Below, piece after piece: positions 41,481 through 50,722 of a DNA stretch of 54,135 nt. How positions within the stretch are numbered: the stretch's first letter is position 1; every line of letters begins with the position of its first letter. The position numbers and the translations under genes are program-made. The notes beneath the pieces were generated by a model. It saw nothing but the letters and a program-made list of their open reading frames with translations. It made no database searches and was not told where the DNA came from. This DNA is from Burkholderiales bacterium (GTDB taxonomy: Bacteria; Pseudomonadota; Gammaproteobacteria; Burkholderiales; Casimicrobiaceae), in NCBI GenBank assembly GCA_020853025.1, contig JADYZP010000033.1:1-54135 (forward strand), given 5' to 3'.

Positions 41481-42938
41481 ATGAAGCTCCTGGAACCCAT
41501 CACGATCAACGGCATGAAGGTCCCCAACCGGGTGATGGTGCCGGCGATGGTCACCCGGTTGTCCGGCGAGGACGGATTCGTCAGCCCGGCGATCTCGAAT
41601 CGCTACGTGCGCTACGCGCAAGGCGAAGTGGGGCTGATCGTGGTGGAGGCGATGGCGATCCACGGCAGCAACGCCGGGCCGCTGCTACGGATCAGCGATG
41701 ACAAGTTCGTCCCCGGCTTGAGGGACATGGTCCGCAGGATCCACGACACCTCCGACTCGAAGGTGGTGCCGCAGATCATCCACTTTCTAAAGATCGCCCG
41801 CTCCGGCTGGCGGCAGACGGTGGACATGCTGACGATCGAGGAGATCGACCGGATCATCCAGCAGTTCGGCGAGGCGGCCGCCCGCGCGCGCGAGGCGGGC
41901 TTCGACGGAATCGAGCTGCACAACGCGCACGCGTATACGCTGGCGTCGTTCGTTTCGAGGGTGAACGCCCGCACCGACGAGTACGGCGGCAGCACGCTGG
42001 AGAGCCGGTTGCGCCTGATCGGCAAGGTGATGGACAGCGTTCGCCGGCACGTCGGGCGTGACTTCCCGGTGGGCATCCGTTACCTTTCCGACGAGTTCGT
42101 CCGCGGCGGCTATACCGTCGAGGACGCCAAGCTGATCGGCCTGCGCATGTCGCAGTTGGGCTTCGATTACCTGTCGCTGTCGGTGGGCGGCAAGTTCGAG
42201 GATGCGGTGCACACGCCGGGACACGTGCTGCATGGTTACTCGGGCTACTCCGGAGAGCGCTGCATGCCGGGTGCGACGTATCCGGACGCCCTGCACGTGC
42301 CCTACGCGGCCGAGATCAAGGCATTCATCGCGTCGAAGGGTTTCGACGTGCCGGTCATCGCGGCCGGCAAGCTCTCGGATCCGGCGACTGCCGAGGCGCA
42401 GCTCGCGGCGGGCAAGGTCGACATGGTCGCGATCGCGCGCGGACTCCTGGCCGACCCCGACTGGGTGAAGAAGGTCCGGCAGGGACAGCTCGACCGGATC
42501 GTGAAGTGCGACTACTGCAATGTCTGCAAGCAACTCGACGGCGCCCATATGCCGGTGACGTGTTTCCTGTGGCCCAAGGGTGCGATGCAGGCTCCGACCG
42601 ATGCCGGCCCCGACGTGAAGCCGCCGGCCTGGCCCGAGGGGGGGGCGGGCCTGACGCTGCGCTTCGAGAAGGGTTCCGTTTCCCTGAAGTGGAAGAAGGC
42701 GCTTGGGGCCGCGTACTACGACGTCTACCGCGCCGACGACGGCGGCGCGGCGCGCCTCGTCGACGGCGTGAAACTCCCGGTCTTATCCGATGCGGCGGTA
42801 CTCGGGGGCGTGCACTACCGCTACTTCGTGCGTGCCTGCGACACCAGCGGCAACGCGGGTGCCGCGTCGGAACCGGTGCAGTTCATCCCGCCTGCTCCGG
42901 ACCCGGGTCAGCAGACCGACGCGGTCTCGACCGCCTGA
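41481..42938 (+). CDS. Old Yellow Enzyme-like flavoprotein with C-terminal fibronectin-type domain
   Basis: Residues 1-365 are a TIM-barrel NADH:flavin oxidoreductase with HNAH at 147-150, RTDEYGGS and a C-terminal Fe-S motif C343, C346, C349, C361 like that of 2,4-dienoyl-CoA reductase (one residue shorter in the second spacer). The FAD and NAD(P) domains of that enzyme are missing. Instead, after a Pro-rich link, residues 385-470 read as a fibronectin type III-like beta sandwich (VSLKWKKALGAAYYDVYRADDGG, then YRYFVRACDTSGN). Electrons must come from another protein, perhaps the KorAB-linked ferredoxin. It may reduce an aryl- or dienoyl-CoA. The domain pairing is unusual. Confidence 0.85.
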   Translation: MKLLEPITINGMKVPNRVMVPAMVTRLSGEDGFVSPAISNRYVRYAQGEVGLIVVEAMAIHGSNAGPLLRISDDKFVPGLRDMVRRIHDTSDSKVVPQIIHFLKIARSGWRQTVDMLTIEEIDRIIQQFGEAAARAREAGFDGIELHNAHAYTLASFVSRVNARTDEYGGSTLESRLRLIGKVMDSVRRHVGRDFPVGIRYLSDEFVRGGYTVEDAKLIGLRMSQLGFDYLSLSVGGKFEDAVHTPGHVLHGYSGYSGERCMPGATYPDALHVPYAAEIKAFIASKGFDVPVIAAGKLSDPATAEAQLAAGKVDMVAIARGLLADPDWVKKVRQGQLDRIVKCDYCNVCKQLDGAHMPVTCFLWPKGAMQAPTDAGPDVKPPAWPEGGAGLTLRFEKGSVSLKWKKALGAAYYDVYRADDGGAARLVDGVKLPVLSDAAVLGGVHYRYFVRACDTSGNAGAASEPVQFIPPAPDPGQQTDAVSTA

Positions 42939-42959
42939 ACGACGGTCGGGGCGGCGGCG

Positions 42960-44657
42960 ATGCTCGACGGTTGCACCCCCTGGCCACAGGAGGCCGCGCG
43001 CCAGTACCGGGCCCGGGGATACTGGCAAGGCATCACGCTGGACGAGATGCTGCGCCGCTCGGCCCGCAGGCGTCCCGATGCTCTCGCCATCGTTGACGGG
43101 GCCCGCTCGGCCACCTATGCACAGCTCGCCGAGCGCGTCGACCGCCTGGCGGCGAATCTCGCGGACTTGGAACTGCGCTCGCGCGAACGTGTCGTCTTCC
43201 AGCTCGGCAACTCGATCGAGTTCGTCTACGCGTTCTTCGCGCTGATGCGCATCGGCGTGATTCCGGTGATGGCTTTGCCAGGCCAACGCCTGGCCGAGAT
43301 CCGCCGCTTCGCGCAGCATGCACAGGCGGTGGCGTACCTGATCCCCGATGACGTCAACGGCTTCGACTATCGGGCACTGGCCCGTGCGGTCCAGGCCGAG
43401 GCGCCGTCTGTACGCCTGACGATCGCTGCCGGCGGCGGCGGCAAGGGTGTGGTCGGGCTCGATCCATTGCTGTCGGCGTCGCCCTCGGAGGCCACGCTCG
43501 CGCGCCTGCGCGCCGCGCCGGCCTGCGACCCGGACGACGTCGCGCTCATGATCCTCTCGGGCGGCACGACCGGACTGCCGAAGCTCATTCCGCGTATCCA
43601 CGACGACTACGTCTACAACTGCAAGCAGAGCGGTGCCGTCGCGGGGTTCGGCCCTGACACGGTCTACCTCGCGCTGCTGCCAATGGCGCACAACTACTCG
43701 CTGGCGTCTCCGGGCATCCTCGCAGCCTTGGCGCACGGCGGCCGCGTCGTGGTGGCGCCCGATGCGCGCGCCGAGACGGTGTTCCCGCTGATCGAGAAGG
43801 AGGCCGTCACCGTCGTGTGCGGCGGCGTGCCGCTCGCGGCGAACTGGCTCGCGTCGGATTGGCCCGAACGCTGCGACCTCTCCTCGTTGCGGGTGTACAT
43901 GAACGGCGGCGCGAGGCTGCTGCCCGAGCTGCGCCGCCGGATCGAGGCGCGGTTCGGCTGCACCTACGTCGAAAGCTACGGTACAGGGGAAGGGCTGCTG
44001 AACCAGACGCGCCTCGACGATCCGGACGAGATCCGCTTCGGCAGTTCGGGCCGGCCGGTGTCCGAGGCCGACGAGATCAGGGTGATCGACACCAACGGCA
44101 ACGACGTGCCGGACGGCTGCGCGGGAGAGCTCGTCGCGCGCGGTCCGTACACGTTCCGCGGATATTACACGGCGCCGGAGGCGACGGCCGCGGCGTTTAC
44201 GCCCGACGGCTTCTACCGGATGGGCGACGTCGTGCGCCGGATCGACGGCTATCTCTATGTCGAGGGCCGGATCAAGGACCTGATCAACCGCGGCGGCGAG
44301 AAGGTGAGCAGCGAGGAAGTCGAGGGCCACTTGGTCGCGCACCCGTCGGTGCGCAACGCCTGCGTCGTCGCGATGCCGGATCCCGTCTATGGCGAACGCG
44401 CCTGCGCGTTCGTGATCCCGCGCGACGGCGCGACGCTCGACATCGAATCGATGAAGGCGTTCCTGATCGCGCAGGGAATCGCCAAGTTCAAGCTGCCAGA
44501 GCGGCTCGAACTGGTCGACTCGTTTCCGCTCAGTCCTGCCGGCAAGATCCTCAGGCGCGAGCTGCGCGCGACCATCGCGGCCAAGCTCGAGGCAGAGCTA
44601 GGCGAGGCGGCCAGTGCCGGCTCGGCACCGTCGGCGGAGAAACAGCGGCATGAATGA
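42960..44657 (+). CDS. DhbE/EntE-like aryl-AMP or aryl-CoA ligase
   Basis: The 565-residue adenylate-forming enzyme is close to 2,3-dihydroxybenzoate/salicylate-activating DhbE throughout: TPWPQEAARQYRARGYW at the start, SGGTTGLPKLIPR for ATP, PMAHNYSLASPG with the Asn and Ser that bind the ortho-hydroxyl in DhbE, and INRGGEKVSSEEVE, ending SPAGKILRRELR. A siderophore role is unlikely, since no NRPS or isochorismate genes are near. An aryl-CoA ligase for an ortho-hydroxybenzoate such as salicylate is more probable. It lies 21 bases after the OYE-like gene and is the last high-G+C gene before the island. Confidence 0.88.
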   Translation: MLDGCTPWPQEAARQYRARGYWQGITLDEMLRRSARRRPDALAIVDGARSATYAQLAERVDRLAANLADLELRSRERVVFQLGNSIEFVYAFFALMRIGVIPVMALPGQRLAEIRRFAQHAQAVAYLIPDDVNGFDYRALARAVQAEAPSVRLTIAAGGGGKGVVGLDPLLSASPSEATLARLRAAPACDPDDVALMILSGGTTGLPKLIPRIHDDYVYNCKQSGAVAGFGPDTVYLALLPMAHNYSLASPGILAALAHGGRVVVAPDARAETVFPLIEKEAVTVVCGGVPLAANWLASDWPERCDLSSLRVYMNGGARLLPELRRRIEARFGCTYVESYGTGEGLLNQTRLDDPDEIRFGSSGRPVSEADEIRVIDTNGNDVPDGCAGELVARGPYTFRGYYTAPEATAAAFTPDGFYRMGDVVRRIDGYLYVEGRIKDLINRGGEKVSSEEVEGHLVAHPSVRNACVVAMPDPVYGERACAFVIPRDGATLDIESMKAFLIAQGIAKFKLPERLELVDSFPLSPAGKILRRELRATIAAKLEAELGEAASAGSAPSAEKQRHE

Positions 44658-44699
44658 GAGCCTTCGTTGCGATTTCGGCAAAGCAAAGGAGAGAAGGCG

Positions 44700-44990
44700 A
44701 TGGCGATAGCGATCAATCATCACCGGTGCACCGGATGCAGAGCTTGCTACGACGAATGTCCCGCGGATGTGTTCGCCTGGGACGCGGCGACGGATCTGCC
44801 CATTGTCGCCTATCCCGACGAGTGTTGGCATTGTGGGATCTGTAGCATGGAGTGCGACGAAAAGGCCTTGATTCACACGCTGCCCCCACAATGCTGGAAT
44901 GACATCAACAAGAGATACGTTGCCAATCTCGGAAGAATGAGCCAGCCGAAGCAGGCTCCCGGCTCTGCCGAGGAGGAGACCGGGGGTTGA
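44700..44990 (+). CDS. AprB-like 2x[4Fe-4S] ferredoxin
   Basis: The 96-residue protein has two cluster motifs, C10-C13-C16-C20 and C42-C45-C48-C52. The order and spacing resemble the ferredoxin half of the adenylylsulfate reductase beta subunit, and a conserved-looking W-rich turn lies before the second site (ECWHCGIC). The C-terminal tail is shorter than that of AprB. It has a strong AAAGGAGAG site. It begins the lower-G+C island whose last gene is an AprA/fumarate-reductase-like flavoprotein, a likely partner. Confidence 0.88.
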   Translation: MAIAINHHRCTGCRACYDECPADVFAWDAATDLPIVAYPDECWHCGICSMECDEKALIHTLPPQCWNDINKRYVANLGRMSQPKQAPGSAEEETGG

Positions 44991-45117
44991 CCCAAGAGGA
45001 ACGGGGGCGACCCGGCTTGTTTGGGCCGAAGTCCGGATCGGACACATAGACTCGGAAGTTCGCCGGTCGTGAGGATTCCGGAACCGTCTTTCAATTCATG
45101 CGGCAGGAGGAAGTGCT

Positions 45118-46629
45118 ATGACCAAGAGAACGAGCGTTTTGGGAAGTGTTGTGGGTGCATTGTTCGCGCTTGCGACGGTGATGTCCGCGGTGACGTGCGG
45201 CCCCGTCCAGGCAAAGGAGGCGTCCATCACCGTCGCGCAGAGCATCGATGTGAGCTCATTGAATCCCTATGGGGATATCAATACCGCGACCTTCGCCATG
45301 TGGAAACACATCATGGAGCCTCTGGTCCTGTTCGATTTCAACAAGAGGACGTATTACGGTGTTCTCGCGGAATCCTGGACCATGAAGGACACGGAGTATG
45401 TCTTCAAGATCCGGAAGGGGATCAGATTCCATGATGGCAACGAGCTGACCGCTCATGACGTTAAGTTCTCCCTGGACCAGGCCTTGAACAGCATCCAGGC
45501 GGTCATCCTGAAGAGCGCCATCAAGAGCGTGGACGTCGTCGATGACCACACGGTCAGGGTCAATACCAAGACCCCGTTTGCCAACCTGCTCTCCCGTCTG
45601 AAGCACATCGTGATCGTGAGCCAGAAGGCCCACGAAAAGTGGGGCGCCGACATCAAGGACCATCCCATTGGAACCGGCCCGTTCAAGTTCGTCACATGGA
45701 AGAAGGGCAATTATTTCGTCGTGGCGAAGGCCGGTAGCTATTGGGGTGAGCCCGCGAAGCTGGACAAGATCATCTGGAGGCCCATCCAGGAAGACGCCAG
45801 CCGTGTCACTGCCCTCGAGTCAGGCGAAGTGGACGTGATCACCGCCGTTCCTACCCATGAAGTGGCGCGTCTCGAGAAGAAGCCGAACCTTCGCGTCGAA
45901 AAGACCAGGGCGCTGAGACAGCTGTTCATCGCGCTGTCCCCCAGGTTCGAGCCTTTCAAGAATCCGCAGGTGAGAAAGGCGATGAATCACGCCATCGACG
46001 TCGACTACATCATCAAGAACGTGCTGGACGGCATGGCGTATCGCGCTGTCGGACCTACCGGTCCCCAACACATCGGATACAACGCCAATATCAAGCCCTA
46101 TTCCTATGACCCGAAGAAGGCCAGGGAGCTCCTGGCACAGGCCGGCTATCCGAATGGATTCGATCTGAAATTCAATTCCTCTTCGGGTCGTTACGTAAAG
46201 GACAGGGAAGTGGCGCAGGTGATTGCGGATCAGCTGGGGCGAGTAGGAATCCGAACTCAGATCGTTTTCGGGGAGCACGGTACCTATTGGTCCGATATCA
46301 CCAAAGGCAAGGTGAACATGTACCTGAGCGGCGGTTTCAACGAGGAGGACCCTGAACTGTTCCTTTCTCTCTACTACGAGACAGGGATCACCCCCAGGAT
46401 CGGACTTTCGGACCCCAAGTTCGACGAGCTCCTGCGCAAGGAGCGCATGACGATGAATCCCGCGGAGAGCGACAAGCTCCTGCAGGAGATCAGCGCGTAT
46501 GCCTACAACGAGATGGTGCCCACGATAAGCCTGTGGCATCCGGTGGACCTTTACGGTGTCAACAACCGACTCGTCTGGAAGCCGAACCCCAACGAAGAGA
46601 TGTACTTCCACAGGGCGTACGTGAAGTAG
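45118..46629 (+). CDS. ABC transporter substrate-binding protein, peptide/nickel family
   Basis: The 503-residue family 5 solute-binding protein has a Sec signal peptide (about 1-32, cut after VQA) and the family signature region (GIRFHDGNELTAHDVKFS). It also has GTGPFKF, and ARELLAQAGYP in the C-terminal lobe. There is no lipobox of standard form, so it should be soluble in the periplasm. Ligands of the family range from peptides to nickel chelates and opines, and none can be named here. The gene has a GGAGGAAG site and the codon bias of the island. Confidence 0.92.
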   Translation: MTKRTSVLGSVVGALFALATVMSAVTCGPVQAKEASITVAQSIDVSSLNPYGDINTATFAMWKHIMEPLVLFDFNKRTYYGVLAESWTMKDTEYVFKIRKGIRFHDGNELTAHDVKFSLDQALNSIQAVILKSAIKSVDVVDDHTVRVNTKTPFANLLSRLKHIVIVSQKAHEKWGADIKDHPIGTGPFKFVTWKKGNYFVVAKAGSYWGEPAKLDKIIWRPIQEDASRVTALESGEVDVITAVPTHEVARLEKKPNLRVEKTRALRQLFIALSPRFEPFKNPQVRKAMNHAIDVDYIIKNVLDGMAYRAVGPTGPQHIGYNANIKPYSYDPKKARELLAQAGYPNGFDLKFNSSSGRYVKDREVAQVIADQLGRVGIRTQIVFGEHGTYWSDITKGKVNMYLSGGFNEEDPELFLSLYYETGITPRIGLSDPKFDELLRKERMTMNPAESDKLLQEISAYAYNEMVPTISLWHPVDLYGVNNRLVWKPNPNEEMYFHRAYVK

Positions 46630-46723
46630 CAGGCGGTTGCTTGCCATGTCCCCGGACCGGTTGCCAATCGATCATGCTGGAATGCCACTGGTCGCCGCGG
46701 CTGATGGAGAGGCCTGAAGAGCG

Positions 46724-47719
46724 ATGCTAAGACGCAGACTTATCGGCATCTTGCCGGTGTTCTTAGGGGTTTCCCTCATTGTCTTCGTGCTCTTGCGCCT
46801 GGCACCGGGAGACCCCCTGTCTTTGCTCGTCCCCGATGGAAGCTCCCAGGCGGAGGTCGAGAGAATCAGGCACGAGTGGGGTCTGGACCGTTCCGTCCCG
46901 GTGCAGTACTGGGAATTCCTGAAGAAGGCGACCCTGGGAGATTTCGGGGAGTCATACAAGTATCGCGAGCCAGTATCGAAGCTGGTTCTGGAGAGGCTCC
47001 CGGCTACGGTCGAGCTCGCCCTCCTGAGCCTCTTGATATCGACCATGGTGGCCATTCCCATAGGGATCGTGAGCGCCGTTCGGCGCAATTCCGCCCTGTG
47101 GGATCACGGGACCATGAGCCTGGCATTGCTGGGAACCTCCATGCCCCCCTTTTGGCTCGGGATCATGCTCATCATCGTGTTGGGTGGGCAACTGAATCTC
47201 CTGCCGGTGGGCGGAAGGCTCACCTACGGGATCGAACTCACGCACATCACGGGGCTCTATCTGCTGGACAGCATCCTGACCTTGAACTGGGAGGCATTCT
47301 CGGACGCCTGTCGGCACATCATCATGCCCGCCTTCACCATGGGCGTGGTCATGGCTGCGATGGCGGCAAGGATCACGCGATCCAGCATGCTGGATGTCCT
47401 CGGCCAGGACTACATCACGACGGCGAGGATCAAGGGGCTTCCGGAAAGAACGGTCATACTGAAGCATTGCCTGCGCAATTCGTTGTGCACCATCGTTACG
47501 ATCCTGGGCATCCAGCTTGGAACGCTCCTGGCCGGATCCATCATCATCGAAACCGTGTTCTCCTGGCCCGGCGTCGGAAGCCTGCTGATCCAGGCCATCG
47601 GTTACAGAGATTACCGAGTGGTTCAGTTCACGGTTCTCCTGTTTGCGTTCATTTACATCCTGGTGAATCTGTTGCTCGATTTCGTCTACACCTGGATCGA
47701 CCCAAGAGTAAGGATATAG
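46724..47719 (+). CDS. ABC transporter permease, DppB type
   Basis: The 331-residue permease has the DppB/OppB layout: a first helix with GVSLIVFVLLRLAPGDP, a large periplasmic loop, and five further helices. The cytoplasmic EAA loop reads DYITTARIKGLPERTVILKHCLRN. Together with the DppC-type protein it forms the membrane channel of the importer. It begins 95 bases after the binding-protein gene. Confidence 0.93.
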   Translation: MLRRRLIGILPVFLGVSLIVFVLLRLAPGDPLSLLVPDGSSQAEVERIRHEWGLDRSVPVQYWEFLKKATLGDFGESYKYREPVSKLVLERLPATVELALLSLLISTMVAIPIGIVSAVRRNSALWDHGTMSLALLGTSMPPFWLGIMLIIVLGGQLNLLPVGGRLTYGIELTHITGLYLLDSILTLNWEAFSDACRHIIMPAFTMGVVMAAMAARITRSSMLDVLGQDYITTARIKGLPERTVILKHCLRNSLCTIVTILGIQLGTLLAGSIIIETVFSWPGVGSLLIQAIGYRDYRVVQFTVLLFAFIYILVNLLLDFVYTWIDPRVRI

Positions 47720-47730
47720 GCTGGCGCATC

Positions 47731-48624
47731 GTGGATATCGATCAACCGATTCGGCACGTCGATGCCGTGGCGTTCCAGTTCTCGCGCATCAAGAAGAGGA
47801 TCTTCCGGAAGAAGTATTTGAAGATCTATGTCGGCGGATCGATCTTCCTAGCGTTGCTCTTTGCGAGCCTCCTGGCTCCGATCATCGCCCCTCATGATCC
47901 GGCGAAACTAGATCTCACGCTCAAGCTCTTGCGCGCCTTCGAGTCCGAGGACTTCATTCTCGGGACCGACAACCTGGGCAGGGATCTCCTGAGCCGCATT
48001 ATCTACGGGTCGCGGATATCTCTCCTGATCGGGGTGGTCAGCGTGCTCTTCGCCGCCACGCTGGGTGCCCTCCTTGGGGCGATTTCCGCCTATTTCGGCA
48101 AGTATGTCGACGAACTCATCATGAAGGTCGTGGAGATCTTTCTCGCTTTTCCGTTTCTCCTCCTGTCGATCGTCATCATGGCCTTCCTCGGACCGGGGTT
48201 GACGAACATCATCATCGCCTTGGTCTTGAGCAGATGGGTGCAGTTCTGCAGGCTGGTAAGAGGGGAGGTGCTGTCCATCAAGGGAAGGGACCACGTGGTT
48301 GCGGCAAAGGCCCTTGGCGCGAAGGACATGTACATCATCGTGCGTCATATCCTCCCCTATACCATGCCCTCCCTGATCGTGATGTGCACGTTCGAGGTGG
48401 CCCTCGTCATCATCTACGAATCGAGCCTGAGCTTCCTCGGTCTCGGCGTGCCGGCGTCGGTTCCCACGTGGGGGACGATGCTGGCCGAGGGACGAACCTA
48501 CATGATGGCCGCTCCATGGTTGTCCGTCTTCCCGGGGCTGGCCATATTCGTGACCGTCCTCGGGATCAATCTCTTGGGAGACGGGCTCAGGGACGTGCTG
48601 GATCCCAGAATGAGAGGGCGGTAG
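47731..48624 (+). CDS. ABC transporter permease, DppC type
   Basis: The 297-residue permease has the OppC N-terminal domain and the marks LAPIIAPHDP, LGTDNLGRDLLSRIIYGSR and the EAA loop DHVVAAKALGAKDMYIIVRHILP. A GTG at 47731, twelve bases after the DppB-type stop, is the best start, since no ATG gives a fitting N-terminus. The frame extends further upstream but overlaps the DppB-type gene and is unlike the family. Confidence 0.9.
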   Translation: MDIDQPIRHVDAVAFQFSRIKKRIFRKKYLKIYVGGSIFLALLFASLLAPIIAPHDPAKLDLTLKLLRAFESEDFILGTDNLGRDLLSRIIYGSRISLLIGVVSVLFAATLGALLGAISAYFGKYVDELIMKVVEIFLAFPFLLLSIVIMAFLGPGLTNIIIALVLSRWVQFCRLVRGEVLSIKGRDHVVAAKALGAKDMYIIVRHILPYTMPSLIVMCTFEVALVIIYESSLSFLGLGVPASVPTWGTMLAEGRTYMMAAPWLSVFPGLAIFVTVLGINLLGDGLRDVLDPRMRGR

Positions 48625-48670
48625 GTAATCGCCTGCGTCGTCCTTTCGACGCCGGCGGGAGCTTCAGGCC

Positions 48671-49645
48671 ATGGAAAAACTGCTGGAAATCGTCGGGTTG
48701 AAAACGCATTTCTTTCTGGATAACGGTGTTGTGCCTGCAATCGACGGCCTTGATTTTTGGATCGGTCGCGGCGAGACGGTCGGTGTCGTGGGAGAGTCCG
48801 GTTCGGGCAAGAGTGTGACCGCGCTTTCCATCATGGGCGTAGTTCCCAATCCGCCCGGCAAGACGGTGGAGGGAGAGATCCTCTTCGAGGGAAGCGATCT
48901 GCTTGCCTACGATGCCGAACAGATGAGGAGGATCAGAGGCAAGGAGATCGCCATGATCCTTCAGGATCCCATGACCAGCCTGAATCCCGTATTCACCATC
49001 GGGAATCAGATTGCCGAAGTGTTCATGCTCCACGGCGGAAAGAGTCACCCGGAGGCCATCGAGGGCGCGATCGAGATGTTGCAGGTCGTCGGCATACCCA
49101 ACCCCGAAAAGCGCGTGCATGAGTACCCGCATCAACTCTCGGGTGGCATGAGGCAGCGGGTGATGATAGCCATGGCGCTGTCCTGTACGCCCAAACTGCT
49201 CATTGCGGATGAACCGACCACCGCCCTGGATGTCACCATTCAGGCCCAGACGTTGGCATTGATGGCGTCGCTGAAGGATAGGTACAAGATGGCCATCATG
49301 CTCATTACGCATAACCTCGGAATAGTGGCCGAGATGTGCCAGCGCGTTGTCGTGATGTATGCAGGGAAGATGATGGAGGAGGCCGAGGTCGAGAGCCTCT
49401 TCGCGAATCCGATGCACCCTTATACAAGGGGATTGCTGCGATCGCTTCCTGGAGTCGACAGGAAGGAGCGCCGACACCAGCGACTCGTGGCGATTCCCGG
49501 CATCGTGCCGAACCTGCTGAACCTCCCCAAAGGGTGTCGATTCTCGACGAGATGTGAAGAGCACATCGGTATCTGCAAGGAAGAGGAGCCGCCTCTCTTT
49601 GCACGGGATAGGCACAGGGTGAGATGCTGGTTGATGAAGGATTAG
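48671..49645 (+). CDS. ABC transporter ATPase, DppD type
   Basis: The 324-residue ATPase has Walker A GESGSGKS, the signature LSGGMRQR, Walker B LLIADEPTTALD and the H-loop ITHN. The C-terminal OppD/DppD extension includes Cys-bearing GCRFSTRC and GIC. It powers import jointly with the DppF-type subunit. Confidence 0.94.
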   Translation: MEKLLEIVGLKTHFFLDNGVVPAIDGLDFWIGRGETVGVVGESGSGKSVTALSIMGVVPNPPGKTVEGEILFEGSDLLAYDAEQMRRIRGKEIAMILQDPMTSLNPVFTIGNQIAEVFMLHGGKSHPEAIEGAIEMLQVVGIPNPEKRVHEYPHQLSGGMRQRVMIAMALSCTPKLLIADEPTTALDVTIQAQTLALMASLKDRYKMAIMLITHNLGIVAEMCQRVVVMYAGKMMEEAEVESLFANPMHPYTRGLLRSLPGVDRKERRHQRLVAIPGIVPNLLNLPKGCRFSTRCEEHIGICKEEEPPLFARDRHRVRCWLMKD

Positions 49646-49705
49646 GAGCAGGCCTGCCTGCCCGACGTTGATGGATCCGGGACGGGCTTGGAATGGGACC
49701 AAGAC

Positions 49706-50674
49706 ATGGAACAAGAAGCTCTGCTCAGGGTGACGGGCCTGAAGAAGTACTTTCCTGTCGGCAAGGGCGACTTGTTCAAGCCGAAGGAAATGGTCCATGC
49801 AGTCGATGACGTGTCCTTCGAGATCAAAAAGGGCGAGACGCTCGGACTGGTGGGGGAGTCCGGATGCGGCAAGTCCACCTTGGGCATGACGTTATTGAGA
49901 TTGACCGAACCGACGGCCGGACAGATTTGGTTCGAAGGCAAGGAGGTCACCCGATTGTCCAAGGGCGAGATGCGTTCTCTGCGAAGGCAGATGCAGATCA
50001 TCTTCCAGGACCCCTACGCCTCGCTGAACAACCGGATGACCTGCGAAAGTATCGTGGGCGAACCGCTATCCATCCACAAGCTCTACACCGGAAGAGAACG
50101 CCGCGAGCGTGTGGCCTATCTCCTGGGAAAGGTCGGTTTGGGGGCCGAGCATGGCAAGCGATATCCCCACGAATTCTCGGGGGGACAGCGACAGCGGATC
50201 GCCATCGCTCGGGCCCTGGCCATGAATCCGAAGTTAATCGTCGCCGACGAGCCGGTTTCCGCCTTGGACGTCTCCATCCAGGCTCAGGTAATAAATCTCC
50301 TCGAGGACCTGCAGAACGAGTTCGACCTTACCTATCTGTTCATTTCCCACGATCTCTACGTCGTGGAACATATCTCGGACCGTGTTGCGGTTATGTACCT
50401 CGGACAGATCGTGGAGATAGCTCCCAAGGACGAACTGTATTCGAGTCCAATACACCCATACACCGAGGCACTGCTGACCGCGGCGCCGGTCCCCGATCCC
50501 ACCGCGAAGCGGAAGCGGGTGCTGCTGACGGGAGATGTCCCAAGCCCCATTCACCTGCCTTCGGGATGTAGGTATCATGAAAGGTGCCAGCGACGCCAAG
50601 TGGATTGCTTGGACGGCGTACCCGAACTGGTATTCGTCAACAAGGATCATGCGGTGAGATGCCGTCACTTCTAA
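49706..50674 (+). CDS. ABC transporter ATPase, DppF type
   Basis: The 322-residue ATPase has GESGCGKS, FQDPYASLNNRM, FSGGQRQR, LIVADEPVSALD and a C-terminal GCRYHERC...C motif. It completes the importer. A TTG at 49688 would add six residues; the ATG at 49706 is preferred. Confidence 0.93.
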   Translation: MEQEALLRVTGLKKYFPVGKGDLFKPKEMVHAVDDVSFEIKKGETLGLVGESGCGKSTLGMTLLRLTEPTAGQIWFEGKEVTRLSKGEMRSLRRQMQIIFQDPYASLNNRMTCESIVGEPLSIHKLYTGRERRERVAYLLGKVGLGAEHGKRYPHEFSGGQRQRIAIARALAMNPKLIVADEPVSALDVSIQAQVINLLEDLQNEFDLTYLFISHDLYVVEHISDRVAVMYLGQIVEIAPKDELYSSPIHPYTEALLTAAPVPDPTAKRKRVLLTGDVPSPIHLPSGCRYHERCQRRQVDCLDGVPELVFVNKDHAVRCRHF

Positions 50675-50722
50675 GACGAGCCGTACGCCTGAGTAACGCC
50701 GTTAAATGCCTGGAGGTCGCTG

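Noticed and set aside
41481..42938. Full-length 2,4-dienoyl-CoA reductase
   Set aside because: The FAD and NAD(P) domains are missing and the tail is a beta-sandwich; only the barrel and Fe-S motif are shared.
42960..44657. Siderophore biosynthesis enzyme
   Set aside because: Similarity to DhbE is strong, but no isochorismate, carrier-protein or NRPS gene lies nearby, and context is aromatic acid catabolism.
45118..45216. Lipoprotein signal in the ABC binding protein (Cys at AVTCG)
   Set aside because: The residues before the Cys do not fit a lipobox; cleavage after VQA by signal peptidase I is more likely.
46876..47730. Upstream extension of the DppC-type permease frame
   Set aside because: It overlaps the DppB-type gene and has no permease-like pattern; the OppC N-terminal domain starts after 47731.
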